A stretch of 64,000 nucleotides of DNA from contig NZ_JGZP01000016.1 in NCBI RefSeq assembly GCF_000741785.1, positions 1 to 64,000 on the forward strand, given 5' to 3'. The first letter of the stretch is position 1, and each line of letters begins with the position of its first letter. Under the pieces are notes generated by a model. It did no database searches, was not told the origin of the DNA, and saw only the letters and a list, made by a program, of their open reading frames with translations. The DNA is from Bifidobacterium stellenboschense (GTDB lineage Bacteria > Actinomycetota > Actinomycetes > Actinomycetales > Bifidobacteriaceae). Of the stretch, positions 7,996 to 16,146 are shown piece by piece. The translations under genes were made by a program, and so were the position numbers.

Positions 7996-9939
7996 ATGGA
8001 CAGCGTGAGTGAGAGCCAAGAACACAGCCAGCATCAGGGCGGCGAAACCCCGATCCAGGGGCATGCCGACATCAGGAACAGCCATGAGCACGGCGCGATC
8101 GCCGTCCAGCATTTCCACACCCACTCCATCCCGTTGGACATGGAGGACATCGAACGCGATTGGGACAAGCCGATCGCCGAGGCGGGCATCGCCGCGAAGG
8201 CCAGCGTGATCGTGCGCGTCGGCCTGCTCGACCTGTCGGCCGGCACCGGATCGTTCCGCGTGCGCGAGATGATGCACCGCATCGCCTACCCGCTCGGCGT
8301 GCATGTGCGCGCCGACGTCAACCTCACCGACATCGAAGCCGCCTGCACGGACGGCAAGGACCGCATCACCGAGGTCATCGACCTGCCGAGCACCGGCGTC
8401 AACACCGAACGCATCTGGCTGCTCGAGCATTTCGCCGATTGGTTCAGCGTGAACCTCGGCGAGGAGAGCATGTACCACGTGCAGCCCGAGGTCTCGCAGG
8501 GCCTCATGCAGCATCTCGACGCGAAGGACGCCTCGCAGGTCTCCGCCGACCTCTCCAAGCAGTTGCGCAAAGAGGAGAAGGAAGAGAAGGAGGAGGCTCG
8601 CGAGGAGGCTCGCGAGGAGCGCGTCGCCTCCCGCCCCGGTCAGGACGCCGTGCTCGACGCGTTGGAGGACGCCAGCCGCCACAGCGATCCCGGCGATCCG
8701 CGCGCCCACCAGCTGCGCGTGCACGAGGACGACTGGTCGCAGTCCGCGATGACCCAGTCGCTCGCCGCGCGCGCCGCCGACGAACAGGCGCGCGAGGCCG
8801 AGCGCGAAGCGGGACGCACGGCGGGCGCCGCCGAATCCGCCGTCAAACCGTCGCGCCGCCGCAAGTCGAAACTGGCCGACAGCAAACCGCCGAAGGAATA
8901 CGCCGAACACTTCGCCGACGGCTCGTCCGCGGCGAACGGCCGCGGCAGCCGCGGCATCACCGTGCGTCAGGCGCACCATCGCCTCGACATGATCGAGCAC
9001 CGCAAGCCGCTCTACTCGCCCGCCTTCGCCGGACTCGCCTCCGCGATCGCCTGCGCGTCCTTCGTGTTCCTGCTCGGCGGCGGCCCATACGACATGATCG
9101 GCGCGTTCTTCGGCGCCGGACTCGGCCACTGGCTGCGCCGCCGCCTGTTCAAGCACCATCTGAACCAGTTCTTCGTCACGTTCGTGTGCGTTGCACTCGC
9201 CGCGCTCGTCTGCACCGGCACGCTGCGTCTGATCGGCCTGTTCGACCCGATCGCATTGCAGCACGACACCGCGTACATCGGCGCGATGCTGTTCGTCATC
9301 CCCGGATTCCCGCTCATCACCAGCGGCCTCGACATGGCGAAGATCGACTTCCCGTCCGGCATCCAACGTCTCACGTACTTCCTGTGCATCGTGCTGATGG
9401 CCACGCTCGCCGGCTGGATGGTCGCCTCGATCGTGCACCTCAACCCGACCGGATTCGAGCCGCTCGGCCTCAACGTGTGGGTGAACGGCGCGTTGCGCTT
9501 CGTGTTCGCGTTCCTCGGTGTCTGGGGCTTCTCCGTGATGTTCAACTCGCCGCAGCGCATGTGCCTCGTCGCCGCGATCATCGGCGCCATCACCGATACG
9601 CTGCGACTCGAGCTCGTCGACCACGGCGTGCCGGCCGAGGCGGGCGCGTTCATCGGCGCCCTCCTCGCCGGCCTGCTCGCCACCGCGTGGCGCTCGTCCG
9701 TGCGCAAGGGCTGGCTCGCGCCGCACTTCGGCTACCCGCGCATCTGCCTGACCGTGCCGTCGATCGTGATCATGGTGCCCGGCCTGTACATGTACCAGGC
9801 TATGTTCCACCTCGGCTCGTTCGACACGCTGACCGCGCTCGACTGGGCGTTCAAGGCGTTCATGGTCATCGTCTGCCTGCCGATCGGACTGGCGATGGCC
9901 CGCGTCATCACCGACAAGTCCTGGCGCTACGACATCTGA
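7996..9939 (+). CDS. Threonine/serine exporter (ThrE/DUF1212 family)
   Basis: 647 aa from ATG 7996 (a TTG 24 bases upstream is also open; no strong ribosome site for either). Residues ~55-170 are the N-terminal DUF1212 start (VIVRVGLLDLSAGTGSFRVREMMHRIAYPLGVHV). A charged linker (~190-310, KEEKEEKEEAREEAREE) follows, then ten or so membrane segments covering the ThrE and ThrE_2 halves. The family exports Thr/Ser by proton motive force. The long charged linker and His-rich N terminus (HSQHQGGE, HFHTHS) make it longer than the corynebacterial ThrE (~490 aa). Confidence 0.82.
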   Translation: MDSVSESQEHSQHQGGETPIQGHADIRNSHEHGAIAVQHFHTHSIPLDMEDIERDWDKPIAEAGIAAKASVIVRVGLLDLSAGTGSFRVREMMHRIAYPLGVHVRADVNLTDIEAACTDGKDRITEVIDLPSTGVNTERIWLLEHFADWFSVNLGEESMYHVQPEVSQGLMQHLDAKDASQVSADLSKQLRKEEKEEKEEAREEAREERVASRPGQDAVLDALEDASRHSDPGDPRAHQLRVHEDDWSQSAMTQSLAARAADEQAREAEREAGRTAGAAESAVKPSRRRKSKLADSKPPKEYAEHFADGSSAANGRGSRGITVRQAHHRLDMIEHRKPLYSPAFAGLASAIACASFVFLLGGGPYDMIGAFFGAGLGHWLRRRLFKHHLNQFFVTFVCVALAALVCTGTLRLIGLFDPIALQHDTAYIGAMLFVIPGFPLITSGLDMAKIDFPSGIQRLTYFLCIVLMATLAGWMVASIVHLNPTGFEPLGLNVWVNGALRFVFAFLGVWGFSVMFNSPQRMCLVAAIIGAITDTLRLELVDHGVPAEAGAFIGALLAGLLATAWRSSVRKGWLAPHFGYPRICLTVPSIVIMVPGLYMYQAMFHLGSFDTLTALDWAFKAFMVIVCLPIGLAMARVITDKSWRYDI

Positions 9940-10095
9940 TTCGCTCAGCATACGAGACGTCGCCGTGGGATTGTCCGCACTTTCGGGGAAGGTCGGCGAC
10001 AGTACTAGGAATTCCCAGAGAGAAACCCACGGTCGTCACCTGCCGGCATCACGCGTCTGCGCGGCACCGTGGATATTTCGGATAAGGCGGTTAGC

Positions 10096-11772
10096 GTGGC
10101 GAACGATTTCTGGATTCTGCTGGCCATGGTCATCTATTTCGCGGCCATGCTGTCCATCGGATTCATCTACTCGAAGCGGTCCAACTCCTCCTCCAAGGAG
10201 TACTTCGCGGGCGGCCGCGGCGTCGGGCCGTGGCTGACCGCCCTGTCCGCCGAAGCCTCCGACATGTCCGGCTGGCTGCTCATGGGCCTGCCCGGCCTCG
10301 CCTACTTCACCGGCGCCGCCGACCCGATGTGGACCGCGCTCGGCCTCGCCATCGGCACCTACCTCAACTGGAAGATTGTCGCCCGTCGACTGCGCCGCTA
10401 CTCGGTCGTCGCCGGCGACGCGATCACCATCCCCGACTTCTTCGCCAAACGATTCCACGACAAGAAAGGCGTCATCTCGACGATCTCCGCGATCATCATC
10501 CTCGTCTTCTTCTGCGTGTACGTGGGCAGCTGCTTCGTGACCGTCGGCAAACTATTCACCGCCCTGTTCGGCTTCGACTACCACCTGATGATGGTGCTCG
10601 GCGCGCTTGTCGTATTCGTGTACACGATCGTCGGCGGCTACCTGTCCGTCGTGATGACCGACTTCATCCAGGGTCTGCTCATGTTCTTCGCGCTCGCCGT
10701 CGTGTTCGTCGGCACGGTCGCCTCCGCCGGCGGCATCGGCGAGACCGTCGCGTTCCTGCGCGCGATCCCCGGCTTCATCTCCGGCACGCAGGTCGCCTCC
10801 CCGACGCTCGACCCCGAGACCGGCAAGCAGATCGTCGAGGCCGGCAAGGCCGTGTTCGGCGCTCCGACCGACTATGGCATCATCACGATCGTCTCGATGC
10901 TCGCGTGGGGTCTCGGCTACTTCGGCATGCCGCAGGTGCTCGTGCGGTTCCTGTCGATCCGCGACGCCGAGGAGGTGCGCAAGTCGCGTATCATCGCCAC
11001 CTCCTGGTGCGTGCTGTCGCTCGCCAGCGCCGTGTGCATCGGCCTCGTCGGCCGCGCGATGATGCCGACCCACCTGCTCACCGGCACGGACGCGGAGACC
11101 ATCTTCATCGTGCTCGCGCAGACGCTGCTGCCGAGCTTCGTGTGCGGCGTGGTCGTCTCCGGCATCTTCGCCGCGTCGATGAGCTCCAGCTCCTCGTACA
11201 TGATCATCGGCGCCTCCGCGATGGGCGAGAACATCTTCCGCGGCCTGCTCCACAAGAAGGCCACCGACCGTCAGGTGATGATCGTCGCGCGCATCACGCT
11301 GGTCCTCATGTTCCTGTTCGGCTGCCTCGTCGCCTACGACCAGAACTCCTCGATCTTCCAGGTCGTCTCCTACGCGTGGGCCGGCCTCGGCGCCTCGTTC
11401 GGCCCGCTCATGCTGTGCGCGCTGTACTGGCGCCGCGCGAACAAGGTGGGCGCCGTCGCCGGCATGGTCTCCGGCACCGCCACCGTGTTCATCTGGCACA
11501 ATCTCGTCAAGCCACTGGGCGGCGTGTTCGCGATCTACGAGCTGCTGCCCGCGTTCCTCGTCTCGCTGCTGTGCATCGTCGTGTTCTCGCTCGTCACCGA
11601 GAAGCCGAACGACCGGATGCTCTACGAGTTCGACCACTACATGGACGACCCGCTCCCCGGCACCCTGCCATCCGGTTCCGTGCTCGTCGACGAGCCGATG
11701 GAGGCCATGGCCGAGGAGGTGAGTGGACAGCACGGTGTGCTGTCCACCGACTCGGCCGGAGAGAGGCGATAG
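10096..11772 (+). CDS. Sodium:solute symporter, PutP-like (sodium/proline)
   Basis: 558 aa from GTG 10096, chosen for AAGG 8 bases upstream and because TM1 then begins at once as in PutP; GTG 10069 is the alternative. Thirteen or so membrane segments. SSS-family marks: KEYFAGGRGVGPWLTALSAEASDMSGWLLMGLPG, YLNWKIVARRLRRYS, the Na+-site region FAASMSSSSSYMIIGASA, and FGPLMLCALYW. Closest to proline permeases; substrate inferred. A Met/Glu-rich cytoplasmic tail follows the last helix. Monocistronic, with a repeat element downstream. Confidence 0.85.
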   Translation: MANDFWILLAMVIYFAAMLSIGFIYSKRSNSSSKEYFAGGRGVGPWLTALSAEASDMSGWLLMGLPGLAYFTGAADPMWTALGLAIGTYLNWKIVARRLRRYSVVAGDAITIPDFFAKRFHDKKGVISTISAIIILVFFCVYVGSCFVTVGKLFTALFGFDYHLMMVLGALVVFVYTIVGGYLSVVMTDFIQGLLMFFALAVVFVGTVASAGGIGETVAFLRAIPGFISGTQVASPTLDPETGKQIVEAGKAVFGAPTDYGIITIVSMLAWGLGYFGMPQVLVRFLSIRDAEEVRKSRIIATSWCVLSLASAVCIGLVGRAMMPTHLLTGTDAETIFIVLAQTLLPSFVCGVVVSGIFAASMSSSSSYMIIGASAMGENIFRGLLHKKATDRQVMIVARITLVLMFLFGCLVAYDQNSSIFQVVSYAWAGLGASFGPLMLCALYWRRANKVGAVAGMVSGTATVFIWHNLVKPLGGVFAIYELLPAFLVSLLCIVVFSLVTEKPNDRMLYEFDHYMDDPLPGTLPSGSVLVDEPMEAMAEEVSGQHGVLSTDSAGERR

Positions 11773-11845
11773 CCGAGCGACGGCAGGAGATCGCCTCGCC
11801 GTAGGCGAGTCGTTGCGTCACCGGCAAGTAGCCTCGGCTCTTTTC

Positions 11846-12067
11846 GGCCCCCTCTGACGAGGGGGCTCCCGGCGTAGCCGGGTGGGGGAGAGATACCGTC
11901 GACGTTACGTTCCGGCTATCTCTCCCCCAGTCTCACTGCGTTCGACAGCCCGACCGCAATCAAGGACAGCCTGCGGCTGGCTTCATATCAGCTCGCTGTC
12001 GCTCGCCTTCGCCTACGGAGAGCCCGCCGGGCTCTCCGCTTCACGGCTCAGCCTGTCAGAGGGGGCC
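11846..12067. repeat. 222-bp palindromic element with 13-bp terminal inverted repeats
   Basis: Ends are perfect inverted repeats, GGCCCCCTCTGAC (11846-11858) and its complement (12055-12067). Inside are two more perfect pairs: 13 bp (11883-11895 with 11917-11929) and 11 bp (12016-12026 with 12028-12038). No protein coding. Related pieces recur at 41829 and 43450. It fills the gap between the symporter and the amidohydrolase and may act as a shared terminator. A MITE-like origin is inferred. Confidence 0.65.
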
Positions 12068-12084
12068 AAGAGAGGCATCGTTCC

Positions 12085-13602
12085 TCAGTACGTCCGTCGT
12101 CCGGCGAGGAACGTCATCGCGACGTGGTTGCGCATCGCGCGCATCGCCTCCGGCGTCTCCATCGCGTACGGATCGGCGTCCAGCAGCACGAAATCCGCGT
12201 CATCGCCGGAACGCAGATACCCGCGACCGACCTCGGTGGATGCCGCGAGCGCGACGCGCAGCGGCAGACGCTGCTCCGGCTGGAACGGTTCGCGCGCGGA
12301 ACTCTCCGTCGCGAACACGGCCGCCGAAATCGCCATCCACGGATCGAGCGGCGCGACCGGCGCATCGGAGCCCAGACGAAGCCGCGTGCCCGCCGCATGC
12401 AGCGAGCGGAACGCGTACGGGACGCCGGCCGGATTCGCCCAGAACCGGTCGATCACGTCGCGGTCGTCCATCGCATGCTGCGGCTGGACGCTCGCCTCAA
12501 GGCCGAGCGCGGCCAGACGTGGGATGTCCTCGCGGCGCAGCATCTGCGCGTGCTCGATTGACCCGCGTGCGTGCGTGAGCTCCGCCGCGTCGAGCACGAC
12601 CGCGTTCGCCTCGTCGCCGATTGCGTGGCAGGCGATACGGAAGCCGTGTTCGGTGGCGAGCCGCATGTAGCGCGCGATCTGGCTCGGCGTATAGCTGAGC
12701 GTGCCGTACGTGGCCGGCGTGATGCCCGAATACGGCTTGGAACAGTAGGCGGAACGCGTGTTGAGCGAGCCGTCGGAGATGAGCTTCATCGCGCCGACCT
12801 CGCCGAGTCCGCGGCTGCCGGGCAACGGCTTGCCGGTATGCCAGCCGGCTGCGATGGCGGCCTCCATCCGTTCCGGGTAGACGCCCGCCTTCACGCGCAG
12901 TCCGTCGATGCCAGCGGCGAAGCGCGCGATCCACGTGTCGATGTTCTCCGCCATCTCGTAGTCGCGGATTGCGGTGACGCCCTTGCTTGCGGCATCCTTC
13001 TCCGCCTCGCGCAGCAGCCGATCGGTCTCCTCGGCCGCGCCCGGCGCCTTGTCGAACTTCGTGTATGCGTCGAACCATTCGAGCTCGCCGACGAGCCCGG
13101 TCTTCGCGTCCGCATGCACGCCGAGACGGCGTGCGGCCGCCGAATTCACCCATCCGCAGTGCATGTCCGCGCTCGACAGCGCCACCGGCTGCTCGCCGGC
13201 CGCCGCATCGATCGCGGCGAGCGTGGGCTGCTCGTCATCGGCCCACAGCGAGTGGCGGAAGCGCATGCCCACCACGAACGCGTCCGGGTCGAGCGTGCCG
13301 GCCGCACGGCGCGCGTCGAGATGCGCGCGCAGCATCGCCATCGCCTCGGTGGCGGATTTCGCGTCGATGAGATCGAGACGGCCGAGCGTCTTCGACCATT
13401 GCGTGAAATGCGTGTGGCAGTCGACCAGCCCGGGGATGACCCACAGGCCGGTCGCGTCGATGGTTTCGTCCGTGTCGGGCCGTGCGACGGCGGGGCCGAC
13501 GGCCGTGATCTTCCCGTCGCGGACGACGAGGTCCACACGCTCGTCGCCGCCGGGGACGAGCGCGTTGAGGATGTTCAGCGATGTACCCATGAACGCCATC
13601 AT
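12085..13602 (-). CDS. Amidohydrolase family protein (YtcJ-like, Amidohydro_3)
   Basis: 505 aa from ATG 13602; ATG 13599 and 13590 are equally possible as no strong ribosome site is seen. Composite beta domain at the N terminus (VVRDGKITAVGPAVA), then a metal-dependent TIM barrel: VDCHTHF supplies the first metal His pair, MKLISDGSLNTRSAY, AIGDEAN, and LGSDAPVAPLDPW supplies the metal Asp. Ends with the returning beta strand (DADFVLLDADPY). Family members hydrolyse C-N bonds in diverse substrates; the substrate cannot be told. Soluble, no signal peptide. Confidence 0.85.
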   Translation of the reverse strand: MMAFMGTSLNILNALVPGGDERVDLVVRDGKITAVGPAVARPDTDETIDATGLWVIPGLVDCHTHFTQWSKTLGRLDLIDAKSATEAMAMLRAHLDARRAAGTLDPDAFVVGMRFRHSLWADDEQPTLAAIDAAAGEQPVALSSADMHCGWVNSAAARRLGVHADAKTGLVGELEWFDAYTKFDKAPGAAEETDRLLREAEKDAASKGVTAIRDYEMAENIDTWIARFAAGIDGLRVKAGVYPERMEAAIAAGWHTGKPLPGSRGLGEVGAMKLISDGSLNTRSAYCSKPYSGITPATYGTLSYTPSQIARYMRLATEHGFRIACHAIGDEANAVVLDAAELTHARGSIEHAQMLRREDIPRLAALGLEASVQPQHAMDDRDVIDRFWANPAGVPYAFRSLHAAGTRLRLGSDAPVAPLDPWMAISAAVFATESSAREPFQPEQRLPLRVALAASTEVGRGYLRSGDDADFVLLDADPYAMETPEAMRAMRNHVAMTFLAGRRTY

Positions 13603-13648
13603 GCCACTTGGATGTGAGCGCACACACCTGCTATCCGACCCATGGAAA

Positions 13649-13697
13649 ACAAGCCGGCCAACTCCGGAGGATACGTTTCCGAGGTTGGCCGGCTTGT
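13649..13697 (-). terminator. trpS terminator
   Basis: Perfect 14-bp stem (13649-13662 with 13684-13697), loop of 21 bases, and TTTTCC after the stem on the minus strand. Lies ~55 bases past the trpS stop and before the amidohydrolase start. Confidence 0.7.
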
Positions 13698-13752
13698 TGT
13701 TGTGTCGGTCAACCCCTGGAATCCCCAAATGCAGGTTGGCCGGCGAATTGGA

Positions 13753-14880
13753 TCAGTACTTCATGCCCATCGCCTCGCGCACCTCGTCGAGGGTGGCGTT
13801 GGCGATCTCGTTGGCGCGCTTGTTGCCGTCGTGCAGCACGTCGCGGATGTAGTCCATGTCCTTGGCGAGCTCTTCGCGGCGCTCGCGGTGCGGGGCGAGG
13901 AACTCGTTCACGGACTCGGTGACGTATGCCTTGAGCGCGCCGGCGCCGGCGGAGCCGATCTCGGCGGCGATGTCCTTCGGGTCGCGGCCGGTGACGAGGC
14001 CCGCGGTGGTGAGCAGCGCGGAGACCTCCGGACGGTTGACCGGGTCGAAGGTGATTGTGCGCTCGGCGTCGGTCTTGCTCTTCTTGATGAGCTTCGCGGT
14101 CTCGGCCGCGGTGGCGCCCAGCATGATCGAGTTGCCGTAGGACTTGCTCATCTTGCGGCCGTCGAGGCCCGGAATCTCCGGGGCATCGGACAGGATCGCG
14201 GCCGGCTCCGGGAACACCGGGTGCTTCTTCGCGTAGCGCTCGTTGAAACGGCGGGCGATCGTGCGCGTGATCTCGATGTGCGGCAGGTTGTCCTTGCCGA
14301 TCGGCACGACGTTCGCCTTGCAGAAGAGGATGTCGCACGCCTGATGCACCGGGTAGGTGAGCAGCAGGCCGGTCAGCGCGTGGCCGGAGGCCTCCATCTC
14401 CGACTTGACGGTCGGGTTGCGGTGCAGTTCGGCCTCGGTGACGAGGGAGAGGAACGGCAGCAGCAGCTGGTTCTCGGCCGGCACGGCGGAGTGCGCGTAG
14501 ATCATCGTCTTCTTCGGGTCGATGCCGGCGGCCATGTAGTCGAGCACGAGGTTGAGGACGTTGTCCTGGATGTGTTCGGTGGTGTCGCGGTCGGTGATCA
14601 CCTGGTAGTCGGCGATGATGATGTTCGAGTGCACGCCCTTGTTCTGCATGGCCACGCGCTCGCGGATGGAGCCGAAGTAGTGGCCGAGGTGCAGGCGGCC
14701 GGTCGGGCGGTCGCCGGTGAGCATCGTGAACTTGCCCGGGTCGGCTTCGAGCTTGGCGAGCGTCGCGTCCGAGCGCTTCTTCGCCGCCAGGAAGCTTGCG
14801 CTCATCTCGTTGCCGGCCGCCGTGACCTGCGGTTCGGTGGTCTGCGCCTGCGTGGTCTGCGCCTGCGTTTCGTCCGTCAT
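13753..14880 (-). CDS. trpS: Tryptophan--tRNA ligase
   Basis: 375 aa from ATG 14880, which has AAAGGA 8 bases upstream; ATG 14886 is only 2 bases from it. Charges tRNA-Trp in the cytoplasm. Class I signatures: PTGRLHLGHYFGSI (HIGH-like) and DGRKMSKSYGNSI (KMSKS). The N-terminal ~20 residues are low-complexity (TQAQTTQAQTTEPQ), an extension before the catalytic domain. Length is otherwise normal. Faces the divergent DUF3073 gene across 185 bases. Confidence 0.96.
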   Translation of the reverse strand: MTDETQAQTTQAQTTEPQVTAAGNEMSASFLAAKKRSDATLAKLEADPGKFTMLTGDRPTGRLHLGHYFGSIRERVAMQNKGVHSNIIIADYQVITDRDTTEHIQDNVLNLVLDYMAAGIDPKKTMIYAHSAVPAENQLLLPFLSLVTEAELHRNPTVKSEMEASGHALTGLLLTYPVHQACDILFCKANVVPIGKDNLPHIEITRTIARRFNERYAKKHPVFPEPAAILSDAPEIPGLDGRKMSKSYGNSIMLGATAAETAKLIKKSKTDAERTITFDPVNRPEVSALLTTAGLVTGRDPKDIAAEIGSAGAGALKAYVTESVNEFLAPHRERREELAKDMDYIRDVLHDGNKRANEIANATLDEVREAMGMKY

Positions 14881-14962
14881 GCTCATCGTCCTTTGATTGA
14901 TGGGGGCAGCCCGATCGGGCGCGTGTCGCCGTCGCGGGTTGTGTCAAAACCGTGCAAAATAT

Positions 14963-14981
14963 CGCTTTTATCGTAAAAGCG
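14963..14981. promoter_or_regulatory. AT-rich inverted repeat between divergent genes
   Basis: CGCTTTTA-TCG-TAAAAGCG, a perfect 8-bp inverted repeat in the trpS/DUF3073 intergenic region. Could be an operator. No known site is recognised. Confidence 0.3.
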
Positions 14982-15065
14982 CGAGCCGACAAGCCCGCAG
15001 CGGAAAACAAGTGGTACTCTTCTTAGTTGATGAATCGATAGCAAGCATTATTTTCAGGGGGTCAC

Positions 15066-15473
15066 ATGGGCCGCGGACGTCAGAAAGCCAAGCAGCAGAA
15101 AATTGCCCGTAAGCTCAAGTATCTGACAACCGACACCGATTACGACGAGCTTGCCAAGGAGTTGAGCGGCCAGGAGCCGGGGACCGGCTCGGTCGACCCG
15201 TTCGCCGACCTCGACGATCACTACGATGACCACTATGCGGACGTCGCTTCGAGCGATTCCGCCCGCGACGCGGATGATGCCGCCGGCAAGTCCGCCGCCC
15301 CCGCCGAGGACGACCTCGACGAGTACGCCAAGTGGGCCGCCGAGGCCGCGGCGAAGGCGACCAGCGGCGAATTCCCGAAGACGTCGGCCAAGCCGGCCGC
15401 GCCGAAGCCGATGCCTCCGCACAAGCCGATTCGGATGCCGATGCCCAGCGCCCTCAAGCCCAAGAAGGCCTGA
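15066..15473 (+). CDS. DUF3073 family protein
   Basis: 135 aa. The N terminus MGRGRQKAKQQKIARKLKY followed by a TDYDELAKEL segment is the actinobacterial DUF3073 signature. The rest is acidic and Ala/Asp-rich (DDHYDDHYADVASSD), ending in a Pro/Lys/Met-rich tail. Small, soluble, highly charged; function unknown in the family. Start ATG 15066 has CAGGGGGT just upstream. Convergent with the next gene, the two stops lying 3 bases apart. Confidence 0.8.
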   Translation: MGRGRQKAKQQKIARKLKYLTTDTDYDELAKELSGQEPGTGSVDPFADLDDHYDDHYADVASSDSARDADDAAGKSAAPAEDDLDEYAKWAAEAAAKATSGEFPKTSAKPAAPKPMPPHKPIRMPMPSALKPKKA

Positions 15474-15475
15474 GC

Positions 15476-15931
15476 TCACGCCTCCAGCGGCAGCAGCCAT
15501 CCCAGATCGTCACGTTCGCCGACCGCGCTGATGCGGCCGGCGTCCTTTTCCTCCGCCCACGTGGTCACGCCGGTCGCGACGCGCAGCCACACGTCCGGAT
15601 CGAGTTCGATCACATCCGGCGGCGTGAGGTTGTGCGGATCGGATGCCGGTCCGTCGAGGATCTTCACCGCGCCCCACGGCGCCACGCGCACCTCCACGCC
15701 CGGCCCGGGCGCCTTGCGTTCCAGCAGGTGCAGCGAGTAGCGCACGGCCATCGCCGTCGTCGGACGTGCCAGCCGCGGCGCGATCGACAGCCGCGCGTCG
15801 CGCGTCGCGTCGTCGTCGCCGCCTGCCGCGCGCGCGTCCGTCATCATCGTGTATGCCGCGGCGCGCCACGCGTCGTACGACTGCCTGCCGCGCGCCAAAT
15901 CCTTCTCCAGAATCACTGCCATAACCGCCAT
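15476..15931 (-). CDS. Sterol-carrier-like (SCP2) family protein
   Basis: 151 aa. The segment EVRVAPWGAVKILDGPASDPHNLTPPDVIELDPDVWLRVATGVTTWAEEKDAGRISAVGERDDLGWLLPL matches in pattern the actinobacterial sterol carrier family proteins (VEVRVPP..., NVVE.DP..WL.LATG...W..A...G.I.ASG.R.DL...LPL). Probably a small hydrophobic-ligand-binding protein; no biochemical role can be stated. ATG 15931 or 15922; no strong ribosome site. Recognition is from memory of the family, moderate confidence. Confidence 0.6.
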   Translation of the reverse strand: MAVMAVILEKDLARGRQSYDAWRAAAYTMMTDARAAGGDDDATRDARLSIAPRLARPTTAMAVRYSLHLLERKAPGPGVEVRVAPWGAVKILDGPASDPHNLTPPDVIELDPDVWLRVATGVTTWAEEKDAGRISAVGERDDLGWLLPLEA

Positions 15932-16146
15932 TGTGCCGCGACCCCTGCCGTGCCATGCGCGCGGCGAACACGCGCCTTGGCGCTCTCGTTGGGGCTACGT
16001 AGTAGAGTGGCCAGTGTTGACCGATGAAAACGTATGCACGATGCCGTGCGAATGTAACGCACTGTTCATGTATGTGTTGGGATGCGCCCCGCGGCGCGTC
16101 TTATGATGGTCAGGGAAGTCCCTCCCCGGAAGGAAACGAGAATACT